Source: Leucocoprinus leucothites (Eukaryota > Basidiomycota > Agaricomycetes > Agaricales > Agaricaceae). From it: 64,000 nucleotides of DNA. Every line of letters starts with the position of its first letter. Position 1 is the first letter of the stretch. Below are positions 1 to 11,982 of this stretch, in pieces. Below the pieces are notes generated by a model, which was not told the origin of the DNA, did no database searches, and worked only from the letters and a program-made list of their open reading frames with translations. Both the position numbers and the translations under genes were made by a program. The DNA lies in assembly GCA_013368445.1 (NCBI GenBank), contig JAACJO010000007.1, positions 1,364,001 through 1,428,000 on the forward strand, read 5' to 3'.

Positions 1-751
1 AGCACAGGCTCCTTCCGCCCTGCTCGAAAGAATGGCCTGGCCAGATGAGACGGTGTGCCTTTTGGCTCATACTCACCGATTGGGTGAATTGACCTCATAC
101 CTCACATATGGCACATCATGATGCGTAGTGCACAGTGCACACTTGGGGACTGGCTAGTGCAGCAAGGATCGTTCTAATAATAGGTATTCCCCTGACTTCA
201 CCTTTTCAGAGTACTTGGCAACCCATGTGTACCGCTGTAAATGCCCGATCCGCCTGTAGGCGGGTAGTTTCCGTAGAGTGATCTATCATCTACGCGCTTC
301 GCGGGACCTTCTACGCCTACCCTTTTGCATGAACCAACTCACCATCCGACCAAATGACTGTCTTGGAAGGCGCTAGAAACATGGTCCACGCAATGGATTA
401 TCATTCAGACCGCAACTCGCAAAGCAGACTTTAATATATGCTTTTGCCTTCGTTCCATTAAAATGCTGTTTGGTCATTGCAAGCTCTTCACTAGCATAAA
501 CACTTTAGTGTCTCTTTGCTGTTGCTGATCAATAAAGCAACGCTTACGGCGTTTAATGGCTGGAGAAGTATCATCTCCCATTGCACGAATAGTCGTGCGG
601 TGTGACTCATTGGTCCTTATGAGCAACGCTGCTTCCCGGATCCATTATGCTAACCAAGGCGACAGCTTCGCAGTCAAGTGACACTGACAGCACCCAGTCA
701 TTCGTGGGAGGTACTTAAGGGTGGGTGTTGGACAAACTGCTCCCCGATAAG
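1..751. other. Intergenic, left edge of window
   Basis: I see no gene here. There is no long ATG-initiated frame and no recognisable exon from a gene cut by the window edge. The last 150 bases before 752 should hold the core promoter and leader of the first P450, but I could not identify a convincing TATA box. Confidence 0.5.
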
Positions 752-2877
752 ATGTTGAGTTGGACTACTTTCTTACTTTCAGCTGCAGTTCTTTCTACAG
801 CGTTCCTCGTCCGCAGATTCCACAGTCATTCACCAGGAAGTAAACCTCCCGGACCGAGGGGTTGGCCAATTATCGGAAATATCAGAGACATTCCTCGACA
901 AAAATCTTGGCTTGCATACACTGAGTGGGCCAAAATTTACGGCGATATTGTCTACGTGGAGCTCCTTGGGACACCTACCGTCGTCCTAAATAACGTAGAT
1001 GACATCCACGAGTTGCTTGATAGACGTTCTGCTCACACGGCTTCTCGTCCACCACTGGTATGTCTTTCAGCGTTGCTGGTTGCAGGGTACCTCACACGTA
1101 TTTTTTCTTGTCGCAAGATCGTGGCCAATGAATTAATGGGTTGGGACTGGGATTTCGCACATATGCCTCACAATGATTACTGGAGGTATGGTACACTCTA
1201 CTTTCGCAAAACCCACGCTCAGATACTTCGAATTGAAAGAAAGCATCGAAAGATTTTCCATCAGTACTTTCAACAGAAAAATATACCCGCCCACTTTCCT
1301 GCCATTCGTAAGGCTACTTTGACATTTTTGGACCAGGTACATCAGTCCTCGGATGATTATCGGAATCATACACGCCAGTGGGTCATCTTAGTATCATTGA
1401 TGCAACGGTCAGAATCACTACACCTGTCGCAGGTTTGCCGGTGGCATTCTTCTCAAGTTGACTTATGACCACAATGTTGTAGCAGTGAATGATCACTACG
1501 TCGCATTGGCCGAAAGAGCTCTGGACGCTCTTGTACAAGTCATACATGTTGGATCTACGCTCGTCGAGGCATTCCCGTTCCTCAAGCACATGCCTGGTGA
1601 GTAACTTAGTAAGACACATAAACTGTCGGCCAACCTTTTTCGGTGATTATCCTTAGCTTGGTTTCCTGGGGCCGGATTCAAAAGAACAACGCAAGCGTGT
1701 GCCCAGTGGGCGAAAGAGCTGAGAGATATGCCTTTTCAGCAAGCGAAGCGGGATTCGGTGATTATACTGTCTTGTCGTTCTATGCTAACACTAAACCAAC
1801 GCCTTAGTTTTCTGGATCTCTCCAGCCTTGCTTTGTTTCTGATGCCCTTGCTAGAGAAGGAGCTGATGAAGATATCATAGCCAATGCAGCTGCACTTGCA
1901 TATCTAGGTCAGCCTCTTTCGAGTCCATACTTGACCCATCCGCTCAGTGACTTATCCTACAGCTGGCTCTGATACTGTGAGTTTTGTGCCTGAGGGCCCT
2001 TCATTCGCTCATCTCATGGTAAATTAGACTGCCTCCATTATCCTATCGTTCATACTCGCGATGCTTCATTATCCCGAGGTCCAAGCCCGTGCAAGGAGAG
2101 AAGTTGACCTGGTAACAAGCGATGGGACTCGTCTCCCTGATTTCGAGGACCGCTCGTCTCTTCCATACATTGACGCGATTATCGCCGAATTGCTCCGTTG
2201 GGCAATTCCAACGCCTCTAGGTTAGTCCCCTCCTCCGTAGGCTAGAGAGTTAATTTATTCATGAATCACAGCTTTTCCCCATGTCTCGGAAAAGGACGAT
2301 GTATATAAGGGATACTACTTTCCATCTGGTATGTTTGTGCCCTCAAGCTGATCACTAGTTCATCTAATTCCATGCAATCGTTATTATCAGGTACCACCTT
2401 CATTCCAAATGTCTATGGTATTTTTCATGATGAAAAGAGGTTCTCGGAACCTGGCAAGTTCAGACCGGAGAGATTTCTTGAGGAGAATAGCGACTTTGAC
2501 CCCATGACGATGGGTGCATTCGGCTACGGTCGTCGGTGAATCTCCTTGATATCTATTCTCCAGTCATGAACAACGAACTAACAGGATTTCTTAGTATTTG
2601 TCCCGGTCGACATGTGGCCCTTAACGCGAGCTGGCTCGTTATCGTGCAGATGCTCACTGTATTCATCATATCTCCAAAATTAGATGAGAAGGGTCGAGCG
2701 AAATTGGACCCTCCCAACTTTGATAGCGGTCTAGTAGTGTGAGTGGATATTCCACCTTTAATACTGTCCTCAAAACCCTCACACCTACCTCGGAGCAGGC
2801 AGCCTATTCCATTTGAAGTGAAAATTACTCCCCGGTCCCATAAAGCGCTTGATCTGCTCCGAAAAGCTGTCGAGTGA
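752..2877 (+). CDS. Cytochrome P450 monooxygenase (first tandem copy)
   Basis: Microsomal haem-thiolate monooxygenase of the large Agaricomycete P450 expansion; substrate unknown. The start is the ATG of M-L-S-W, the same start as in the downstream paralogue. An N-terminal membrane anchor (about residues 4-20) is followed by the proline hinge PPGPRGWPIIGN. Further exons give the C-helix W-R (NDYWR), the I-helix AGSDT, the K-helix E-L-L-R, and the haem loop FGYGRR/ICPGR with the cysteine ligand; an intron splits that loop between the second Arg and Ile. About ten short introns join in frame, for example the exon entering FAGGILLKLTYDH. Predicted length is about 510 residues, normal for the family, and I found no lesion. 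Its neighbours are a second intact copy and a third decayed one, so this is a local duplication array. Exon edges are my inference; the family call is secure. Confidence 0.9.
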
Positions 2878-4110
2878 GAACGAAAAGGCTTTCAGTAGCT
2901 TTGTAGACCGACATTTTGATGGCACATATTAATGATCTACATGTATGATGTATCGGAACGGTGTTATCTCCGTTTTAATCTATCTCGAGGCATAGGAATC
3001 ACTGCTTAGGATTCAGCTCTAAGGTATATAAGATAATAAGACAGAGAGATGATCAGTAATAGTGGATCGTTACACAGGCGAGCATAATGTAGCTACTGTT
3101 GCAGACTGCAAGAGAGGATATTGCACGAAGAAAGGAAAAAGGAAATCCATATCATATATCTGTAGGTGGGTCCATCGACAATACATGTCCATCTGTCCAT
3201 TAATAGCGATGTCCAGGCACGCACACCTAAATTCGACACATGCTTGCCGTCCAACAGCTCGGCATGGTCCCGCTCATCAGGCAGACGCTGGGAGCGTTGG
3301 TCGTTAAAGGAATACTGAGGTTACAGGACCCCGGGAAAATGACTACATAGGTACTACGACTTGTCGTGTAATTACTTTTTGCGAGCGCATTCAGTGCTGG
3401 AGCGTTGAATCCATCTCCCGCTGCAGCATGTAATTTACAATTCCGCCACAGTTGCGGACAAATGTTACTGAGAAAATTTGCCCAGATACTCAGAGCAAAA
3501 ACTGGAGTAAAATGCTTAAATACCATATTCCAAAGTTTCAGTACTCAGTGACGGCCCGCTTTGATTCAAGAATCTACGGTTGAGTAACTCTCCCTTATCT
3601 TGGACTTTCTAATAATACTGGTAGTAAACAGGATTTCCTTTCGGGTGATTGTCCTCTGCGCCATTCCGCGGAATATATTTATATGTGAGCTACCTCAAAC
3701 AGGGAGGGACGAATGGGGTCAAAAACGCCATTTTCTCAGGTATTCGGGGAAGTTACTAGATCAAGATTTGGCAATTACACAATGCAAAGCTTCTTGGGCC
3801 CTTCCAACGCCATTCGAAGTTCGTCGCCCCACCTATGACTTCCCACCACTTCAAAGACACTGCTGATTGCGCTACTTCGTTATCCCCGGGGTGGGTATAA
3901 TACTACTTATAACCACCACGGTATGCATACGTAACCTTGACTATAAGCGCAGTAGAACCAAGATCCAGCTCAGCACAATACAAACACGCGGTCATCGATC
4001 CGTAGACTCGGAGCTCCTTCCTCGTGTGAGGGATTACAGGAGGCATATTCCTGCCTGTATTTAAGCACGAGTAGAATAGGTAGGCTCTTCGTTTGGCAGC
4101 CCTTCCTAAG
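2878..4110. other. Intergenic between tandem P450s
   Basis: 1.2 kb without a supportable gene. A 99-codon ATG frame on the minus strand (3227-3526) has no domain I recognise. The stretch just before 4111 is presumably the promoter of the second P450. It does not visibly repeat the sequence upstream of the first copy. Confidence 0.45.
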
Positions 4111-6227
4111 ATGCTATCCTGGTATATATTACTCCTTTCTTGCTCTGCCCTTCCTCTCTTGCTCGTCATTTTCAAGGTTAAGAAGCGTTCATATAGTCAC
4201 AAGCCTCCAGGCCCAAGAGGGTGGCCTCTTCTAGGAAACATATCCGATATACCGAAGAAGAGCCCTTGGTTGACCTACACAGAATGGGGCAAGATATACG
4301 GGGACATCATTTATCTAGAATCTTTTGGAACACCAACCGTTATTCTGAACAACCTGGAGGACATCCATGAACTGTTGGATAAACGTTCTGCAATCACGGC
4401 TTCTCGTCCTCGTATGGTTTGTCTGGTTTCCTCAAGTGTTTTTCAAGAAATGCATTCAAGTTTTCGAGCAGGTCATGGCCAGTGAACTCATGGGATGGGG
4501 CTGGGATTTTGCCCACATGCCCCATGACGATTATTGGAGGTAAACTAGGGTGCGGGATTGCACAATATTGAGGGTACTCACTCTCTTTCAACAGACGACA
4601 CCGCAAGGTGTTTCACCAATACTTTCAGCAGAGAAACATGTCAAATCATTTCCCGGTCATTCGCAAAACAACGTCTGTGCTTCTCAACCAGCTATCCAAG
4701 TCTCCAGACAAATTTCGGGCGCACTTCCGCCAGTAAGTTTATAAATTAGCATCTTGCCTTTTTCAGAGAATTGAATGACCCGCAGGTTCGCAGCTACGGT
4801 GGTCCTTAAACTGACTTATGACCACGAAGTTCTCTCGGAAGATGATTACTATGTCAATTTAGCCGACAAAGCCCTGGAAGGACTTCTCCAAGTTGTGCAT
4901 GTTGGATCGAGTTTGGTTGATATATTCCCTGTCCTCAAGTATATTCCTGGTGCGTTTTTCTATTTCTCGTTCCAAAATTGTTTTGAGGACGAGTTTCAGC
5001 ATGGTTTCCTGGTGCAACATTCAAAAGAAAGGCTCAGGTATATTCCCAAATGACACAAAAGCTCAGAGATGTCCCATTTGAACGGGCAAAGAAGCAGATA
5101 GTATGATTCAGCTAAGGGCAATTTAGAATTTCAAATGAACAGCCAGTCTTTTCTAGGCCTCCGGTTCCCTTGGAGCGTGTTTCGTTTCGGAGAGTCTTGG
5201 AAATGGAGTGGATGATGATATTATTGGGAATGCAGCCGCACTTGCATACCTAGGTTCGGCTCTCCTGTAAGCTATCAGACCTTCCCTGACTAAATCTCGT
5301 TTTTTTCAGCGGGGTCCGACACTGCAGGTCATGTCCTATTGTTCTGCTGGCCCAGTTTTGACTCTTTCCACCTAGACCGTTTCTATCATTGCGGCATTCG
5401 CATTAGCTATGATCCACTTCCCGGACGTTCAAGCGCGTGCACGAAAGGAAATTGACGACCTGACAGGAGGACTCCGACTGCCTGACTTCGACGATCGCCC
5501 GTCACTCCCTTACATAGATGCCATCATTGCAGAATTGTTCCGCTGGGCGACACCGACACCCCTAGGTGCTCATTTCCTTTCTTGGTTGTTGCGAGCAGAT
5601 CCTAATAACCAGAATCTATAGCTATTGCCCACATGTCCCAAGCACCAGATGTGTACAAAGGCTACTACTTCCCATCGGGTAATTTTATTCCTTAGCCCTT
5701 CTTCTCGGCCTTTGAAACTAAGATAACCTAGGTACCCTCTTCATTCCAAATGTTCACGGCGTATTCCACGACGAATCCAGGTTCTCAGATCCATTTAGGT
5801 TCAAACCTGAGAGGTTCTTGAATGAGAATGCCGATTTCGATCCTTTCAATATGGGGGGATTCGGCTACGGCCGTCGGTAAGATCTTTGCGAGGTTCTAAG
5901 TCACTGTGTCTCTGACAGTGCCTTACCTGATGCTTATTCTCAGGATTTGCCCTGGTAGATATGTGGCTCTCAACTCCTCTTGGCTTGCGATATCTCGAAT
6001 GCTCGCAGTTTTCAACATCTCACCGGCAAAAGACGAGAATGGCAAAGAAAAAATCACACCTCCAGAATTTGTCAGTGGACTAGTCGTGTACGTCTAACAG
6101 CAGCTACTTTATGAGTCATGCGCTCACGTTTTGAATATAAAGGCATCCTGCTCCCTTTGAAGTAGATTTTGTTCCCCGGTCTGGCAAAGCCCTCGAGCTG
6201 ATTCAAAAGGAGGACACTGTTTTTTGA
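4111..6227 (+). CDS. Cytochrome P450 monooxygenase (second tandem copy)
   Basis: Paralogue of the P450 at 752-2877, with the same M-L-S-W start, anchor, hinge (PPGPRGWPLLGN) and exon plan. Visible landmarks are MGWGWDFAHMPHDDYWR in the C-helix region, FAATVVLKLTYDHEV, the I-helix GSDT, the K-helix E-L-F-R followed by WATPTPLG, and the haem loop FGYGRR/ICPGRY. It ends with SGKALELIQKEDTVF and TGA. Exons join in frame with introns of about 50-70 nt, and I see no frameshift, so the gene should be functional. The two copies are similar throughout but clearly diverged, which suggests an older duplication with possible change of substrate. No other biosynthetic enzyme lies alongside, so a secondary-metabolite cluster is not supported from this window. 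Confidence 0.9.
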
Positions 6228-6662
6228 AATTTCACCGTTTCCAAAACTGGCCTCTCAAAGCACGGTTTGAGCAGACATTCCTTGATATACCGCCTTTTAC
6301 AGCTCGCGAGCTTTAAGCGCCTGAATAATTGTGGTTACAGTTTTTTCTCGGTTTGAGTCGGAAATCTTACTCTTGACAGCTTCCATTATTCTCATCTCAG
6401 AGTTCTATTTACAGTTTGTTCGGGCTTGATCCTTCCAAATACAAAAATCGACGTTCTTTTGATATTGATAGGACGTAGTCTGGTCCCCATGCTGAGAACC
6501 AGCAATAAAGGCGGAGTCGTTCAGACTGGACTCGGCTCGATGATCCGCTTTCAGAAGCATAAAGCTCACATGTTTTTTGATCGATGACCGATGATCAGTG
6601 TCAAGGTCTTTTGAATTCTCACAACCATGCGCAAGTAGGACATTGTCGTACTCAGAGTCGCT

Positions 6663-7140
6663 GTGAAGTTAAATAATATGTACGATAGAGGTATCATCAT
6701 CATACCCAACGTTTACAGCGTTTTTCACGACGAGGCCAGATTTTCGGAGCCATACGGATTCAGGCCTGAGTGGTTCCTAGAGAAAAACGCTGATTTTAAC
6801 TTCCCAATCAATATGGGCGGGTTTGGTAATGGTCGCTGGGGGCCAACGCCGCCCTGTCAACTATCGTATTGGCCAAGGAAGATTACTTTAAGTATTTGCC
6901 CGGGTCGATATAGCTACCAAATCTGCTTGGCTGGCCATGGCCCAAATCCTTGCAGCTTTCACCATATCCCCTAAACACGACCACGACGGCAAGGAAATGC
7001 TCCAGGCACCAGAGTTCGTCAGTGACTGGTAGTGTTAGTCGTGTCCCCCTCTGTCAGTCCGAGCTTCATCTGACATCTCCCAGCCATCCAGCACCTTTTG
7101 ACCCTGGCCCTTACCCGACGGTTAAACCAGGGGGCCTAAA
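6663..7140 (+). pseudogene. 3' relic of a third cytochrome P450
   Basis: Decayed copy of the tandem P450s that keeps only their C-terminal quarter. Homology begins near 6691 (IIIIPNVYSVFHDEARF), in the region before the haem loop; the anchor, I-helix and K-helix are absent upstream. The haem loop reads FGNGRW rather than FGYGRR. ICPGRY is still present, but the frame is lost directly after it. An extra base shifts the next stretch, which in another frame clearly reads as the helix after the haem loop (ATKSAWLAMAQILAAF, ISPKHDHDG). Homology to the last exon persists as H-P-A-P-F. 5' truncation, frameshift and haem-loop change together make it non-functional. Confidence 0.85.
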
Positions 7141-7340
7141 TTCACCGTTCACTTATCTCTCCTAGCAGATTGTTGAAGCGATGCTCAACCCTCAAAGCCA
7201 TAGTTGGAAAGCGAGATCAATGTGACTATTGTAACCATGAATCTACTCTACAGAGAAATGTTTTGCACGATAAAAAGAATGGATGAAAGAGCGGAGGCCT
7301 ATGACTCTTCATCAAATGGGTACTATACAGGCAGTTCCAG

Positions 7341-10300
7341 TTAGTGAAAACTCTTAAAATCAAGTTTCGAGCGCACCTCAAATGGAGCAGGAGGCTCAGC
7401 CTCGGGTGCATTCTCGTCCAGCGCAATATGAGGACCCGAAAGGTCAGGTTGCGCACCAATCGCTTGCCCATTTGGAGCTATGGGACCAGTGCTCCCAGCT
7501 GCAGCAGGTTCAGGCAATTCGGGAGCTGGGGGAGGCTCGAGGTCAATGAACTCGGCCTCCTCGTCTGGTGTCAGATCAGCCAACAAGATAATACCACCTC
7601 CACCAGCATATTTCTCTGCCGACCCTGTTTTACCAACGGCCCTTGCGCCTGCAGCTGTAGAGGTAGCCGGACTCTTAGGTGTTGAAGAGACGGGTCGCAC
7701 GGGTTGATAACGGCCACTGGGAGAGAAAGAGATGTATCTAAGTTGTGCTGGTGTTACGCGAGAAAAGTTAGGACGGAATTCCTGGGACGGTTCGGCTTTC
7801 TTTTTTGATGCGGATCCAGAGGTTGAGGGTTTGGGTTCATCGATGAGGTTAGATATTGATCTATTGATGGGAGAAACATCGCCGTCTTTCGGTGAGGCTG
7901 CATCCCCGGCTTTCATCTCCACATCACCCTCAGTGGCCTTGACTTCGGGCTTGTCATCCTGCATCACGGGATATATAAGCAAACTTGGAACAGAATCTAT
8001 GCAAGGAAATGGACTTACCACATCCATTGCCTCGCCCTCAGCAGCAGCCTTTTTCTTCTCCCTGGCTTTCGCTCTTGCAGTAGTTGAGAGGACGGCGGTC
8101 GCAGCCTTGGTAATTGTCTCCTTCTTGGGTGGCTTCGTTGATGCAGGATATGCAAACAGACTGGGCTTAGCGTTCGAGATGTACTCGAATTTAGGTGCCT
8201 GTGTGGATTAAATTAACCATCTCGCATACGACGCGAAGGTAAGATCATACCTTCAGATCTCCGTTGAGACCGATAATTCCGGTTGGCGAGAAAGCCAGAC
8301 AGGCAGACAGAGCAAGAGGGTACCAATACCAGAATTGGCAGAACAGAACCATGCCAACGATGGCACTGGTATTTGAGCTACCTGCCCGACTCTGTAGGCT
8401 GATTGTCACATTCCGGCCTCCAGCGTCAATGAAACCCTGGCCAATAGCAGCACCAAAGCGCGCCATTGGATCCTCATGTTTGTCGCCGATGATCTTCTGA
8501 TAGCGATTGCGGGTGGTGGTGAATGAAGGGGAGGATACTTCGGATTGCTCAACCAGAATCATACCGAGGGCGATGAATGCACCCTGGCGGACAAAATCAA
8601 CGCTGTCTCTTGTCATGGGCTCGAGAATTTCCACTGCATCCTGTAGACCTGTACCTGCACAAGCGATACCCAAAGCGAGGGTCGCGCCACAACGAACATG
8701 AGCATTATAGCTTTCACTTAGGAGCTGTACAATCCGTGGCACTTGGCCGGGGTTCTTGAAGAGAAGGAAAGCGAGTGATGTGACAGCTGCCCGACGAACA
8801 TCATCTGATACGTCTGATACGGCAATGTGTAGCAATTGGCGAACTGCTTTGTTGTTGGATGTGCCAGCGTAGGCAAGCGCGAGGGTATAAACACCTCCAT
8901 ATCGCAAAATGGGGTCCTATGGCAATACAATCAATATTCTGCATAGAGACAGAGTGAAATGCCTATCACCTTTTCGGCCAGAAGAGTCTTGATCATATCG
9001 TCCGCTTCCTCTTGTCGTCCATAGTAGATGAACGCAATGCCCATGGCGAGGCCACGAATTATTTTTTCATGCTGGGTTTCATGAGCATATTGCAGCATTT
9101 CGCGAACAGGTTCTGCAGCTGCCGTGCCCAACATAACAAGGCCCATGGCATAACCAGATGCCTCGCCGGCCACAGCCGAGTCATTGAACAACACTTCCTT
9201 CAAACTATCGAACGCCTCGCTGCTCTTTGAACCCATGCCAGCGACACCCAAGCCGAGGGCGGCGCCGTGCTGTACTACTTCTCCAGTCGCACTTCGGAGG
9301 GTATCGCGAAGATAGCTGGTGACGTCACTTCCGCATCCAGCGTTGATGAGACCAAGGGCATAAAGCGCGCCGCCCTCGGAATAATTAGCTCCCTGGATGT
9401 TGCTCTCGCCACCATTTGAAGGTAAATATGGTGTAAGGATGGTCATTCCCTGTTCAAAGAAACCTTTGTGAATGACACCAAGGCCCGCTGTTGCGGAAAA
9501 CTTCGACCAATTATTTGCCAGGCCGAGCCATTCCAGATTGTCGCGTAGGAACACATCCGAGGTTGTCCCTGCATGCATGAAAGCGTTCTGAAGTGTCAGA
9601 GCAACATGATAAACAGAGGAGCGAGGGTCCAGGGCATCCTGTAGACAATGTGAGTATTTGCGCCACAAGTCGAGTTGGTAGATGTACCTTGGAGTTTTTC
9701 AAGATCAGAAGGTCTGTCTGGTTATTTCGTTTGAGGAACTCCAGATAGAGTTTCACGGATTCTTTTCCAGTCAGTATAGCGCGAAGTTTGTCGTAAATCT
9801 CCTCCGTTTTCTGTCCAAAATTAGAGAAAAAATATTTGTGAGCTTTGCAGCCAAGGAATAAAATTCGGCCATACCTCGTTACCCGTAGGCAACTCATTTC
9901 TGATGCTCTCCAGATAATCTTGCGAACCACCCTCTACCAGATCGAACGCAAGTTGATAAGCAAGTAATTTCTCCTTCTCAACCAACGACGACAAAAGAGG
10001 GACGGTCAATGACACATCACTTAGAGTAACGAGAAGCCTCGTTAATGCATGAACGTGCTCGGAACCTTCCCCAATTGTGAGATGCGGGAACAGAGGGAAC
10101 AAAAATCGCAGGACGTGGTCGCGGTATGAAAGAGAAAATCCGGTATCTAAAGCAGCTTCCATGGCGTAGGCGAGAAGGGAGACGTCATTTGTCTGTTTAT
10201 AGATCGCAGAGATAACGTCTAATCTGCGGGACTCCAGAGCAATACCGATGGCCTGAATTGTAAACAAAGTCATGAGAATTTGTCCTCAATGTCATAGAAG

Positions 10301-10898
10301 TACGAAGACGCACTTGTTTGAACTCGCCCTCAGAGATGCATCGTTCAAAAATTTCCTCAATAATGGTTTGTAGCCGGGGATCGATTTTTCCTTTACTCGT
10401 CCCAGATTGCTCCTCAGCTCGAAGTTCAATATAGCGATCGATCGCCTTAGCTGAATGTCCAACACACAATTTAATGGACATACGCGTAGCAGAGAATGAA
10501 AAAGGCTCACAAACAATGGTTTCAACGTATTCTTCCGATCCGAAAGTGCGTGACTCCTCGCTGAACGCATTTCCTGCTCCAAGCGCAAAGGAGAGTGCGT
10601 CATCGTATTCACCAAGGTAGTAGTACACTTTGCTCGCCAATAATGCCGCTTGGTCTCGTGCATCTTTCGGGAGTTCTTCTCCCTCATATAGAGACTCACT
10701 AATCGAAGAACATTAGTATCTCAAGGGCGATAATAATGTAGATCGAAATACTGACATTAGAACAATATGCTCAGATATCTCTGCCCAGAACTGAGGCACA
10801 AGAGGGTTGAGGGCCTTCAGAGCATGACGTTTGAAAACAATGTCCGGTTCTTGCAACAGTGCAAGGACACCAGCAGCAGAGGACTGTTGCCGAACCAT
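7341..10898 (-). CDS. RPN2: 26S proteasome regulatory subunit RPN2 (PSMD1)
   Basis: Largest non-ATPase subunit of the 19S base, acting as a scaffold that docks the Rpn10/Rpn13 ubiquitin receptors. The N-terminus (SSAAGVLALLQEPD, then HALKALNPLVPQFWAEISE) and next exons (SKVYYYLGEYDDALSFALGAG, EYVETIV) match the family. The middle holds the proteasome/cyclosome repeats, e.g. HGAALGLGVAGMGS, SGYAMGLVMLG, YGGVYTLALAYAGTSN and VRCGATLALGIACAGTG. A lysine/glutamate-rich linker follows, then the conserved C-terminal block YISFSPSGRYQPVRPV and GGIILLADLTPDEEAEF. It ends SKLDFKSFH with TAA. There are about eight introns and roughly 1,000 residues, normal for the family. The 193 bp upstream of its ATG is shared with COX13. 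Confidence 0.95.
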
Positions 10899-11091
10899 GG
10901 TGGAGGGAAATGAGAGTTAAGTGAAATAGTCAATTAGCAGGACCTTCACGAAAAGGTGACGCGTCCTCTATAGCTTCTAAATCAGGAAGTAGTCTTTTGA
11001 ATAAAATACAAACAAACAACACCGCGTTTGCTCACTCCGAAATAACCCTACCTCCAACATACAAGTCCGTTTCCCCTGCCGTTCCTTTGAC
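10899..11091. promoter_or_regulatory. Divergent promoter RPN2 / COX13
   Basis: Only 193 bp separates the two start codons, so both core promoters must lie here. It contains AAAGGTGACGCG (10952-10963), with the palindromic ACGCGT at its end. The same 12-mer recurs in the SGT2/PRP19 divergent promoter. I see no canonical yeast-type PACE box. Confidence 0.6.
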
Positions 11092-11749
11092 ATGTCTGGT
11101 ATTCTTGCACGAACAGCCATTCGTACCGCCACCCGCACTGCGCCTCGTCGCAGTCGTGGCTTTGCCCAGGCCGTTGCCGAATCCGAGAACCCCGCACTCA
11201 AAACTTACCTCGCGGAGGAGCAGGCCCTTGCCAGCCATGCTGCTCGTGAGTGATACTATCGTGTTATTTGTTAGTTCATCGCACTAACGAGCCGTTTGAA
11301 AAAAAATTAGACACCTCTGACCTCTGGAGAAAGATCAGGTCCGTACAGTATTGCTCTCTTTGCGAGAGGTGCAGGATGTACTCACTCCCATGATGTTGTA
11401 ATTTCAGCTTCTATGTTTGCGTTCCTGCCAGTGCGTTCTACTATACGTTTTATTACAATAAGAATTGACTAAATCCCGCATGGTCTAGTCGCCGTTTGCT
11501 GTGCATGGGTCTATAATGTTGAAACCGAGCACGCCGCCCACGTTGAACACATCAAACACGAGAACGGCGGTGAACTTCCCGAAACCCCGGCTTACGACTA
11601 CCTCAACAGGAGGGGCAAGCCTTTCCCCTGGGGCATGAATTCCCTTTTCTTCAACCCTCATGTACGTTCTTCTCTTATCCTCATTCCTCGGCCTGAGATG
11701 AACTCAATTTCGGTGCTTCTAGGCCAACAAGAACATGGAGGATGCGTAA
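11092..11749 (+). CDS. COX13: Cytochrome c oxidase subunit VIa (Cox13/COX6A)
   Basis: Nuclear-encoded accessory subunit of respiratory complex IV in the inner mitochondrial membrane. Five exons (11092-11245, 11311-11338, 11408-11430, 11489-11661, 11723-11749) join in frame to 134 residues. The start is an Arg/Thr-rich presequence (SGILARTAIRTATRTAPRRS). The hallmark SDLWRKISFYVCVPAIAV includes the single membrane helix. After it come HENGGELPETPAYDYLNRR and KPFPWGMNSLFFNPHANK, diagnostic for the family. Exons 2 and 3 are only 28 and 23 nt. The intron after exon 2 uses an unusual GTCCGT donor. Confidence 0.96.
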
Positions 11750-11982
11750 AGTCTCATGTACTTAGGAGGACGTTTGAATTAGATCTCTTCTCGCGTTGAA
11801 TTTGGGAGTCCGATCTAGAGTATGAGGGCTTATTTCACTCTTGGTCCGCCTAGTTCCCGTCGCCCTTGAGTTGCACTTGTGGTCGCCATTAATCTGGAGC
11901 CTCGTCAACAAAACATCAGTTTTAATCCCACATGACCCATGGCACTTTATTCCCCTTGACTATGAAACACTAGATATAGCAA

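Noticed and set aside
3227..3526. 99-codon minus-strand ATG frame between the P450s
   Set aside because: No domain, signal peptide or exon partner. Length is within chance for a 1.2-kb intergene.
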